A stretch of DNA of 5,666 nucleotides. Origin: Phycisphaeraceae bacterium. GTDB taxonomy: Bacteria; Planctomycetota; Phycisphaerae; Phycisphaerales; Phycisphaeraceae. Below the pieces are notes generated by a model that had not been told where the DNA came from, searched no databases, and worked only from the letters and a program-made list of their open reading frames with translations. Position numbers and translations under genes: made by a program. The first letter of the stretch is position 1; each line of letters starts with the position of its first letter. The stretch covers positions 1-5,666 of the forward strand of contig JAESSU010000093.1 of NCBI GenBank assembly GCA_016763955.1, given 5' to 3'. This document shows positions 1-5,564 of this stretch, one piece after another.

Positions 1-986
1 CCGACAGCTAGATGGAATGTGCCACCGATTTTTTCATCAAACAAAGTATTTTTGGTGTATTGCTGAATGCTGTAGTTGGTTCCGATCGCAACTTCACCGA
101 CGAAGCTTGCGCCATCGTCTTGCGCGAGCATATCTCGAAGGAATGCTTCGTTTTTACTTGCTTTGGCTTTGACGACTTTGCCTTTGTCGAAGGTGAGTTC
201 GATGTCGTGTACTTCGCGACCGTGATGCACTGCGGGGAAGGAATATCGGACAATGCCGTTGACCCCGCCATCTGGGGCGTTGAGATTAGGTCCTGTGAAG
301 ACTTCACCGTCTGGGAAGTTTTCGTGTCCGCAGCAGTTGACCCATGTCATGCCTTGGACATTGACGGTGACATCTGTTCCGTTTGCGGTTTGGAATCGGA
401 CTTCTTTTTTGCCTGTGAGGTAGTCGACGACCCGTTGTTGTGTGGCTTGGATTTTTCGCCATGCTGCCACGGGGTCTTCTTTATCCAGATGTCCGGCTTT
501 GAAGACAAAGTCTGCATAGTCTGCGAGTCCCATTTCCGCATCTTGTGCTGAGGCTTGTGTTGGGAAGAGTGTGCCACACCAGGTTAGTGAACCTTCTGCT
601 GCGCGTTTCATGAAGGTCGACATGATATCTTTGCGAGCCGCTGAAGCGATACCTTGTTTTTTAGGATCGACATTGGTTAGGGCTTTGGTGTTTGTTTCCG
701 CCCAGATGCCGATGGAAACGTCGATTGTTTCGTATTCGTGTTTAGAAAGTGGGCTGACGTATTTTAATTGTTCTTTGTTAGCATGTTTAAAAAATATTTC
801 CTGGAGTGAGTCAGGCTGGCAACGGACTTGCGGATGGGCTCCGGCAATCACGGCTTGCTCATAAATGGCTTCAATTAATGGGATAGCAATGGGTTCGCCA
901 CTGATTCGGACGAGTTGTCCGGGCTTAACGCCTGTTGCGTAGTGTACGATGGTTTTTGCGAGTTTATCTAAACGTTGATCACGCAA
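1..986 (-). CDS. M29-family metallo-aminopeptidase, C-terminus cut off by window edge
   Basis: The protein removes N-terminal amino acids from peptides using a two-metal site, as known for family M29 (AmpS/AmpT type), and is probably cytoplasmic because no signal peptide is seen. The reading frame is open from 986 to the left edge (328 codons); family members usually have about 365-415 residues, so the last part is missing. It begins RDQRLDKLAKTIVHYATGVKPG, which is typical of the family. Expected metal ligands are visible: Glu228 in PDGEVFTGP, Glu298 in VGEVAIG and His325 in FHLAV. The final HxD ligand motif would lie beyond the edge. The TTG at 986 is preferred as start because GGAG lies 8 nt upstream. 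An in-frame ATG at 1031 would add 15 residues but has no visible SD. The gene is divergent from the PilZ gene. Family assignment is confident; substrate range cannot be read from sequence. Confidence 0.93.
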   Translation of the reverse strand, partial: MRDQRLDKLAKTIVHYATGVKPGQLVRISGEPIAIPLIEAIYEQAVIAGAHPQVRCQPDSLQEIFFKHANKEQLKYVSPLSKHEYETIDVSIGIWAETNTKALTNVDPKKQGIASAARKDIMSTFMKRAAEGSLTWCGTLFPTQASAQDAEMGLADYADFVFKAGHLDKEDPVAAWRKIQATQQRVVDYLTGKKEVRFQTANGTDVTVNVQGMTWVNCCGHENFPDGEVFTGPNLNAPDGGVNGIVRYSFPAVHHGREVHDIELTFDKGKVVKAKASKNEAFLRDMLAQDDGASFVGEVAIGTNYSIQQYTKNTLFDEKIGGTFHLAV

Positions 987-994
987 GGGACTAT

Positions 995-998
995 CTCC
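995..998 (-). promoter_or_regulatory. Ribosome binding site that sets the TTG start of the aminopeptidase
   Basis: On the minus strand GGAG is followed by 8 nt and then TTG. The encoded protein then starts with the conserved RDxRLDKLA segment of M29 enzymes. The upstream ATG at 1031 is preceded by CTGGGCCTCT, which has no SD-like purine run. Confidence 0.6.
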
Positions 999-1041
999 AT
1001 TTTTAATTAAGGCTTCTGGGGGAAGGCCCATAGAGGCCCAG

Positions 1042-1058
1042 TAGCATGTGACATGCTA
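1042..1058. promoter_or_regulatory. Perfect 17-bp palindrome TAGCATGTGACATGCTA, candidate operator
   Basis: Two 8-bp arms flank a single central base. The site lies in the leader of the aminopeptidase gene, about where transcription from the candidate promoter at 1063-1092 would begin (predicted +1 near 1056), so a bound protein could block initiation. It contains one of three TGTGACA copies in this intergenic region. The symmetry is seen directly; the operator role is inferred. Confidence 0.45.
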
Positions 1059-1062
1059 AACA

Positions 1063-1092
1063 ACCATAGGGTTTTCGCAAGTGGTGTGACAA
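1063..1092 (-). promoter_or_regulatory. Candidate sigma-70-type promoter for the aminopeptidase gene
   Basis: Reading leftward, a -35-like TTGTCA (1092-1087) is separated by 18 bp from a -10-like TATGGT (1068-1063). This predicts a transcript start near 1056 and a leader of about 70 nt. The -10 box matches only four of six consensus bases, so the call is tentative. A TGTGACA copy on the opposite strand (1085-1091) overlaps the -35 box. Confidence 0.3.
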
Positions 1093-1227
1093 AATTTGTA
1101 AGTTTGCGGAATTAGGTTTGGTTATAAATAGTATTAAGTCTCACTTTGAACTGGTCGATATCTTTAATAGGGGATTTTAGTAAAGATGTGACACGACATA
1201 GTAAGAGAATGAGTACTAATATCGTGT

Positions 1228-1232
1228 AGGAG
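1228..1232 (+). promoter_or_regulatory. Ribosome binding site AGGAG that sets the TTG start of the PilZ gene
   Basis: AGGAG lies 8 nt before the TTG at 1241. The alternative GTG start at 1232 overlaps this SD sequence and would have no SD of its own, so the TTG is the better start. Confidence 0.6.
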
Positions 1233-1240
1233 TGAGTTAT

Positions 1241-1705
1241 TTGGCTAATACCGAAGCACAACAATTATTGGATGAACTTAATCGTCTAGAAGATCTGCGT
1301 AACCCCGCTCGGTGCGAAGGTAAGCGCCAGTTTCAGCGATATGTCGTTCGGTCAGATGCAGAATTGGTTCGAATGGATCGAAGCCATACACTTGAAACGC
1401 CGATCCCCATTATGCTTCGTGATGTGGGGCGTGGTGGTATTGGTTTTGTCTGTACGGACAAGCTCGACAACGAGAGCCTTTGGCAAATTAATTTTTTGCA
1501 ACACGGTTTTGTGATTGGTCACATGGGTGTGATTGTTCGACATTGCCGAACCATCAGTGATGAATTTTATCTGATTGGTGGCCAGTTCTGTTCAGACAGC
1601 GGCCTGCTCTACCAGCTGGGTGTGAATCCTTCCATGGCGGGAGAATCTGACGCGCCAGCACAAGCGATGAGTGAAGACACCTTTGTCGCTCCCAGCGAGA
1701 TGTAG
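1241..1705 (+). CDS. PilZ-domain protein, probable cyclic-di-GMP-binding effector
   Basis: A 154-residue protein that is mostly one PilZ domain. PilZ domains bind cyclic di-GMP and change the activity of a partner, often in motility, surface attachment or polysaccharide export. After a charged N-terminal helix (about residues 5-20) comes the RxxxR loop, seen as R29QFQR33, and a second motif D61VGRGG66, which corresponds to (D/N)xSxxG with Ser replaced by Gly. The barrel continues through VIVRHCR to YLIGGQF near residue 115, a usual PilZ ending. The last 35 residues are acidic and probably disordered. No membrane segment or second domain is present, so the partner is unknown. Start chosen at TTG 1241 on the AGGAG; a GTG at 1232 would add three residues. 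The gene is monocistronic, with an intrinsic terminator 45 nt after the stop. Binding of the nucleotide is likely but not certain because of the changed second motif. Confidence 0.85.
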   Translation: MANTEAQQLLDELNRLEDLRNPARCEGKRQFQRYVVRSDAELVRMDRSHTLETPIPIMLRDVGRGGIGFVCTDKLDNESLWQINFLQHGFVIGHMGVIVRHCRTISDEFYLIGGQFCSDSGLLYQLGVNPSMAGESDAPAQAMSEDTFVAPSEM

Positions 1706-1750
1706 TCGATCTTCAATCGATTGATATTGAGTCATTATCGAATTCAAAAT

Positions 1751-1774
1751 CCGCAGTTTTCTGCGGCTTTTTTT
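1751..1774 (+). terminator. Intrinsic terminator after the PilZ gene
   Basis: A perfect 6-bp GC-rich stem, CCGCAG/CTGCGG, encloses a TTTT loop and is followed by C and a run of seven T. In the opposite direction the same stem is followed only by ATTTTG, so it might weakly stop transcripts arriving from the glycosyltransferase operon. Confidence 0.85.
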
Positions 1775-1938
1775 ACTTGAGACATAATGAAAAAGAGCGA
1801 AATTCTAGAGCATCATTGCCGCTAATCTGTATTGGATCACGATCAACATTGTTACAGAAAATAGCTGCGACATTTCCGGGTGTGTGTCGCTGATCCATCG
1901 TAAGATGCAAGACGCAATGTTTTAGCTGCAATGAAATC
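1775..1938. other. Convergent intergenic region without a gene
   Basis: No coding frame is supported between the PilZ terminator and the stop codon of the leftward operon. The only structure seen is an inverted repeat GCGACA (1867-1872) / TGTCGC (1885-1890). On the minus strand it lies 49 nt past the glycosyltransferase stop and is followed by AGCTATTTTCTG. It could be a weak terminator, but the T-run is poor. Confidence 0.4.
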
Positions 1939-3633
1939 CTAGTTCATTAAACTGTCATCGTCGCGTTGCGGATAGGGCGCGGTTTTTAGCATGTACTGCA
2001 CCTGTTCATCAGAGAGTTGATAAGACAACATGCTCTGCCCGATCACCGTATCAGGCTCACGGATTCGTAAGTGTGCGCAGAGCCTAGCAAGTCGCAATCG
2101 AAGCCAAAGCCACTGTTGATGATTTAGTTGGGGCATCTGATGATCGTGCGCGTGCTTAGCAGAATCATCTTGTTTGAGTAGATCGTTTTTGAAGTAGTCA
2201 CGCAGACGTTGGTATTGGATTTCCATTTCATGCGTCCAATCTCCGGGCAAGACATCAGGTACAGCTCCAGAAATATAGTTACTACTGATGACATAGACCC
2301 CACCTTTTAAGGGTGCGTTATTCCATTGCAGCAGGCTAATGTCCGACGTGGCTCGATCCGCTTGAGCCATTGGCCCATAGCTTGCAAGATAGTCTGCACG
2401 CAGTGCGCTGCGGCGGTGAGCTTGTCCCCAGTCCATGTTGTCAGAGGCCAGGTGCTGCCACGCTCGATCCCGCGGCCCCGCTGCTTGGTTTGTGAAGGTC
2501 AAAAAATCAGGCATGGTTTGCCAAGCCCCAAATGCCAACACACAAATTGCCACGCCACAAAGCCATGTCGGATTGGGGTGGCGGACGTTTTGTTTTGGGG
2601 ACGTGTTAGATTTTGTAGGCCATAAGGTCGCAGAGCCTGCAAAAATAAACAGAACGGGATACAACGGTAAGAGTAAACGATGGCCAATGGGTTGTGTCAT
2701 CCCCGCAGCGGTATAGAGCGTGGTTAGCCCAATACAAATCATCGGCCAAGCCTGTTGAATTTCACGGCGGCGATGTCCTTTGCGTTTGATCCATGCACCG
2801 AATGCCAAAGTCAAAACCACCAAAGTGACAATAGGTGTCTTAATGAGAAAACAGTAAGAATAGAAATGCGCTAAGTGTTCTTTGGCAACGTTGCCATTAA
2901 GAAACCACGCACCTTGCCACAACTCCGTGGGCAGGGGTTTAGAGGCCATGGCCTTCTGCAACAGGCCCGCAAGTATAAGTAACATCACCGGCCATAGTGG
3001 ATGGGGCGTTCCTGTGGCAGAGCGTTTGCATCCAGCACGCCATGTCCAAGTCGCAAGCACCACGAGAACCAAAGCGTTCGCAAGGTCCGGTGTGGCCAAA
3101 CTTGCATGTGCAATGATCGATGGTGAGAAGCAATAAAGTGCTAGTGACAGTAAAGCTCCTTGATTGCCCCAGAGTCTGCGACTTAACATCAGAACCATTA
3201 GCCCTAGGAGGACACTTAGGATCATCGTGGTTTGCCGTGCATGAATCAGCGGTGAGTCTGAGCCATGGAAAGTGTCTGTAAGGAGCCATTGTTTGACGAG
3301 TTGGTCAAGTTGACTGTCGATGGGTTCGTCGGTGTGTTGGCTTGTGGGACGCGGGTTGTTAGGGCTACTGAGTAATTGCAAGCCCACGAGATAATCATAG
3401 GGATGGACCTGCGAGGCAAGATCACTTTTGCGATTTAGGATCGCTTCTGATCCGCGGATCAGATGCCCGATCTCCGGGCCTACAGGGGATAATGTGTGAA
3501 TGCTACGGTTAATGAGAACGACATGAACAGTCAATAAAAACAGGGAACAGACAATCACCAGCCAACTGAGTCGGGGGGGCGTATTCTGGGGTGTACCCTC
3601 AGATCGATTGGGTTCTTTGGGAGCAGTGGTCAT
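1939..3633 (-). CDS. GT39/PMT-like multi-pass membrane glycosyltransferase
   Basis: A 564-residue integral membrane protein of the GT-C fold class. Such enzymes move a sugar from a polyprenyl-phosphate carrier to a protein or lipid on the outer face of the inner membrane; donor and acceptor here are unknown. About nine hydrophobic segments can be seen, near residues 22-41, 134-150, 157-175, 182-198, 213-227, 257-281, 295-312, 317-338 and 356-371. Family-like blocks are FSPSIIAHASLATPDLA (169-185), FLNG...FLIKTP (244-267), GHRLLLPLYPVLFIFAG (317-333) and DNMDWGQ (398-404), followed by a long soluble C-terminal region. In the first external loop, where relatives usually have Asp-Glu, this protein has GPE (residues 52-54), then HP at 77-78. 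The ATG has no convincing SD and follows the upstream stop by 30 nt, suggesting translation coupled to an operon transcript. The fold call is strong; catalytic activity is less certain. Confidence 0.8.
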   Translation of the reverse strand: MTTAPKEPNRSEGTPQNTPPRLSWLVIVCSLFLLTVHVVLINRSIHTLSPVGPEIGHLIRGSEAILNRKSDLASQVHPYDYLVGLQLLSSPNNPRPTSQHTDEPIDSQLDQLVKQWLLTDTFHGSDSPLIHARQTTMILSVLLGLMVLMLSRRLWGNQGALLSLALYCFSPSIIAHASLATPDLANALVLVVLATWTWRAGCKRSATGTPHPLWPVMLLILAGLLQKAMASKPLPTELWQGAWFLNGNVAKEHLAHFYSYCFLIKTPIVTLVVLTLAFGAWIKRKGHRRREIQQAWPMICIGLTTLYTAAGMTQPIGHRLLLPLYPVLFIFAGSATLWPTKSNTSPKQNVRHPNPTWLCGVAICVLAFGAWQTMPDFLTFTNQAAGPRDRAWQHLASDNMDWGQAHRRSALRADYLASYGPMAQADRATSDISLLQWNNAPLKGGVYVISSNYISGAVPDVLPGDWTHEMEIQYQRLRDYFKNDLLKQDDSAKHAHDHQMPQLNHQQWLWLRLRLARLCAHLRIREPDTVIGQSMLSYQLSDEQVQYMLKTAPYPQRDDDSLMN

Positions 3634-3663
3634 CTGTTAAAACATTGTAATGTCGAGTCTGGA

Positions 3664-4644
3664 TTAAGGCACGAGGAATGCGTCGTTAAGAGACAGGGGA
3701 GCTTCGGTGCCGTTGTAGTTGTTGATGCCTGAAACGAGCCAGATATTGTCGCCGCGAACGACGGGGTTGCGGGTCCACAGCACGGAACCGGATGTCAGTA
3801 GGACGTTTTGTCCTTGACGATTGTGTCTCATGCTCGGGAGATTCGGATCGTAGTTTGCTAAGTGATGCAGTTCTTTTCTGTCTGCAAAAAAGAGTGGGTT
3901 TTTGTCCGCTAGCACAGCAAGTTGATTGTTCGCATTGAGCTTGATTGCTTTGGGCGTGTATTGGTTTTGATAGCTGTAGGATACGGCGTTGTATTCTGCC
4001 CAGTCGGTCATTTCTCGTGTGGGATTTTCAGGTGCATGCTCGTTATTGGGGCAGCTTAATGAATTGGGATTAATGTAATTGTTGTGGGCTAGCAGATACA
4101 GGTGTGCAGAGTTTGACTGGACGTTTTTGTCTGCGGGGTCCTTTGCTAATAGGCCAACCTTCCACCAAGCTGATCCGGGTTTGGCATTACCCCGAGGCAA
4201 CACGCCGCTAAAGTCGTTGGCATAATGTCCCATCGCCACGCCTGCGGTTGCGAGATTACTTTCACAAGCAAAACGCTGTGCATCACGACGGTGATTGGTG
4301 AGCATGGGCAAGCCCAGTGAGATTGCCATGAGAATCATTGCAGCAATGGCCGCCACTTCAGGCATGGTGATGTTAAGTGAAGGCAATCGTCTGCGTGATT
4401 CAAATTGTAGCGAGGTTCGCTGCTGCTGTTCATATTGATCGATTTGAGAAAGTGTCCGGTCAACCAGATCGTCCGATGCCTTAGGGACATCCCAAAGGTC
4501 AAGCTTTATGAGCATGTCATCGACAACCTGCTCATCACTGCCCGCATCCGGTCGAACACCCACGGAATGCAAGTCCAGCCATTGATCGATGGCCTCAGCA
4601 AGCTTGGGTTCAATGGGGCCTTGTTGTGGGTTTTGCTTGGTCAT
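3664..4644 (-). CDS. Membrane-anchored putative anti-sigma factor with pseudopilin-like exported domain
   Basis: A 326-residue single-pass protein encoded directly after an ECF sigma gene, so it probably binds and restrains that sigma factor at the membrane. Residues 1-90 are hydrophilic, with a LxxLDLWxxPKxSDDLVDRTLSQI block (48-68) that resembles planctomycete anti-sigma N-termini. No zinc-binding HxxxCxxC motif is present. One membrane helix spans about 94-115. From there on the protein resembles type II pseudopilins of the DUF1559 / H-X9-DG kind: MPEV with a Glu at the pilin position (E96), GLPML, then CESNLATAGVAMGHYANDFSGVLP (127-150), LSCPN (196-200), VSYSYQN (221-227), ADKNPLFFAD (246-255), RHNRQGQNVLLTSGSV (273-288) and a late DNIW (299-302). 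There is no prepilin-peptidase leader, so it should not be processed as a pilin. The anti-sigma role is inferred from gene order, topology and the N-terminal block. The exported domain could be the sensor. Confidence 0.7.
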   Translation of the reverse strand: MTKQNPQQGPIEPKLAEAIDQWLDLHSVGVRPDAGSDEQVVDDMLIKLDLWDVPKASDDLVDRTLSQIDQYEQQQRTSLQFESRRRLPSLNITMPEVAAIAAMILMAISLGLPMLTNHRRDAQRFACESNLATAGVAMGHYANDFSGVLPRGNAKPGSAWWKVGLLAKDPADKNVQSNSAHLYLLAHNNYINPNSLSCPNNEHAPENPTREMTDWAEYNAVSYSYQNQYTPKAIKLNANNQLAVLADKNPLFFADRKELHHLANYDPNLPSMRHNRQGQNVLLTSGSVLWTRNPVVRGDNIWLVSGINNYNGTEAPLSLNDAFLVP

Positions 4645-4668
4645 GGTGTACTTCGCATCGATTTCGTT

Positions 4669-4683
4669 TTAAGCTTCGCTTAA
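4669..4683 (-). repeat. Perfect inverted repeat in the sigma / anti-sigma spacer
   Basis: Arms TTAAGC and GCTTAA (6 bp) enclose a GAA loop on the transcribed strand. The site lies in the 87-nt gap between the sigma stop and the anti-sigma start. No T-run follows it on the minus strand, so it is not an intrinsic terminator. It may be an mRNA processing or stability element that sets the ratio of the two proteins; that role is inferred. Confidence 0.4.
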
Positions 4684-4731
4684 GTCGTACTGCTAAAGCA
4701 CGGCTGGCGATTGACGGTGTTCATCCGTAGG

Positions 4732-5385
4732 TTAACTCTCATATGTGGAAGCAAACGTCTGCTTCCACTGTTTGGCAAAATTGGCAACCGCTGCATGCAG
4801 ACGGCTTTTGACCGTCCCTAGCGGGATATCCAACGCATTAGCCATGTCCTTGTAGGCTAACTGGTGAAAGTAAGCGAGCACGAGTACTTCTCGCTGATGG
4901 TCAGGCAGGCTTTCAATGACCTGACGCACCATTTTCTGCTTTTCTTTTGTGGTGATCGACTCATCAGGTTGAGCAGACTGAGCCTGCATCAAATCGACAA
5001 AAGTCGTGCCACCGCCCCCGGAAGCCCCGAAACCACCACTTCCGGAACTTCCGGGGACGGTGGCATCTAAGGAAATGCTGGTGTGTCTTTTATTTCTACG
5101 CAGGTAGTCCCGTGCTTTGTTCGCCGCAATTGTAAAAAGCCACGGTTTTAATTGGCGATCCGTCTCAAAACGGTCTGCACGCAGGTGGATTTGCAGAAAA
5201 GTATCTTGGAACACATCTTCAGCTGCTGTGCGGGAGCCTAGAAAGCGAAACAAAAATGCAAAGAGTTCTTGGCGATAGCGTTGTAATAAATGAGCGAAGG
5301 ATTCTCGATCACCAGCGCAGTACAACTCGATGAGACGCTCATCAGTTAGAGAAGGGTAATCCAAGTCGTTGGGCGGTAAATCCAT
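4732..5385 (-). CDS. ECF-type RNA polymerase sigma factor
   Basis: A 217-residue group 4 (extracytoplasmic function) sigma factor that would direct RNA polymerase to a specific set of promoters, probably under control of the membrane protein encoded next. Sigma region 2 covers about residues 15-100, with AEDVFQDTFLQIH (55-67) and the PWLFTIAANKARDYLRR block (81-97) used for core binding and -10 recognition. Region 4 covers about 150-205, with SLPDHQREVLVLAYFHQLAYKD followed by a helix-turn-helix ending IPLGTVKSRLHAA (187-199), used for -35 recognition. Between them is an unusual Gly/Ser-rich linker (112-126), encoded by DNA with a long inverted repeat. Domains 1.1 and 3 of housekeeping sigmas are absent. 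The ATG is the first possible start, since an in-frame TAG lies five codons upstream. The best SD (AGAGG) is 15 nt away, farther than usual. Target genes and ECF subgroup cannot be assigned from sequence alone. Confidence 0.93.
   Translation of the reverse strand: MDLPPNDLDYPSLTDERLIELYCAGDRESFAHLLQRYRQELFAFLFRFLGSRTAAEDVFQDTFLQIHLRADRFETDRQLKPWLFTIAANKARDYLRRNKRHTSISLDATVPGSSGSGGFGASGGGGTTFVDLMQAQSAQPDESITTKEKQKMVRQVIESLPDHQREVLVLAYFHQLAYKDMANALDIPLGTVKSRLHAAVANFAKQWKQTFASTYES
5007..5065 (-). repeat. Long imperfect inverted repeat inside the sigma gene (linker codons)
   Basis: An 8-bp outer arm (TGCCACCG 5007-5014 with CGGTGGCA 5058-5065) is separated by one C/A mismatch from a 9-bp inner arm (CCCCGGAAG 5016-5024 with CTTCCGGGG 5048-5056), with a 23-nt loop that itself contains TTCCGGAA (5040-5047). 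Seventeen of 18 positions pair. The repeat covers exactly the codons of residues 108-126, the Gly/Ser-rich linker, and is visibly richer in GC than its surroundings. A stable mRNA hairpin is expected; its function is unknown. Confidence 0.6.
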
Positions 5386-5390
5386 GTCGT

Positions 5391-5405
5391 GTAGATTCTA
5401 CCTCT
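5391..5405 (-). promoter_or_regulatory. Distant SD and small hairpin before the sigma start codon
   Basis: On the minus strand AGAGG (5405-5401) is followed by an 11-bp palindrome GTAGAATCTAC (5401-5391), then ACGAC and the ATG. The linear SD-to-ATG gap is 15 nt, which is long. Folding of the palindrome (4-bp stem, 3-nt loop) would shorten it to a normal distance. This may tune translation of the regulator; the effect is inferred. Confidence 0.3.
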
Positions 5406-5464
5406 GAACATGGCAAAAGGCTAAATTTATATCCATCGAGTCAGGGAAAACGCATGTCCCAAAA

Positions 5465-5492
5465 ATTGTCTTGGCGAGCAGTGTTGTGTCAA
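5465..5492 (-). promoter_or_regulatory. Candidate promoter of the sigma / anti-sigma / glycosyltransferase operon
   Basis: Reading leftward, a perfect TTGACA (5492-5487) is followed by a 16-bp spacer and GACAAT (5470-5465), giving a predicted start near 5458 and a leader of about 73 nt. The -35 box is embedded in an inverted repeat (5481-5495). The form is that of a housekeeping promoter. I saw no clear ECF-type promoter that would indicate self-activation. Confidence 0.45.
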
Positions 5493-5495
5493 CAC
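5481..5495. promoter_or_regulatory. Inverted repeat GTGTTG-ACA-CAACAC over the -35 box, candidate operator
   Basis: Perfect 6-bp arms with a 3-bp centre, read on the minus strand. The centre and left arm include the TTGACA hexamer, so a bound protein would cover the -35 element. A CAACAC half-site recurs at 5593-5598 on the plus strand. Confidence 0.45.
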
Positions 5496-5499
5496 GCAA

Positions 5500-5514
5500 T
5501 TGACCGTAGGTCAA
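5500..5514. promoter_or_regulatory. Dyad TTGACCGTAGGTCAA, candidate regulator site (proximal)
   Basis: Perfect 6-bp arms TTGACC/GGTCAA with a 3-bp centre. It ends 4 bp upstream of the inverted repeat over the -35 box, a usual place for an activator or second operator. It resembles the dyad at 5565-5579: both read TTGAC-N5-GTCAAAA on the plus strand. Confidence 0.45.
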
Positions 5515-5564
5515 AAGGTTGCACTCAAAATACGCCAAAAATACTTTGTAAACTGATTTAACCG

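Noticed and set aside
12..551. A 179-codon open frame on the plus strand
   Set aside because: It lies entirely antisense to the aminopeptidase gene, whose frame encodes clear M29 motifs. The plus-strand translation is rich in Cys, Phe and Val with no recognisable domain, as expected for a shadow frame.
1029..1031. ATG as start of the aminopeptidase
   Set aside because: It is in frame, but has no SD and lies upstream of a good GGAG-N8-TTG that begins at the conserved RDxRLDKLA segment. It is kept only as an alternative.
1867..1890. GCGACA/TGTCGC inverted repeat as terminator of the leftward operon
   Set aside because: The loop is 12 nt and the sequence after it on the minus strand is AGCTATTTTCTG, without a proper T-run, so I do not call it a terminator.
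3573..3579. Run of seven G (C on the coding strand) near the start of the glycosyltransferase gene, as a phase-variation tract
   Set aside because: The frame is intact through the run, and seven bases is short for slippage. One sequence cannot show variation.
4345..4365. Prepilin peptidase cleavage site before the membrane helix of the putative anti-sigma protein
   Set aside because: The residues before the helix (LPSLNITMPEV) lack the Gly/Ala-Phe cleavage junction, and a 90-residue leader would be far too long.
4375..4644. Zinc-binding anti-sigma (ZAS) domain in the second operon protein
   Set aside because: The N-terminal 90 residues contain no cysteine, so the HxxxCxxC motif is absent. 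Any anti-sigma function must be of another type.
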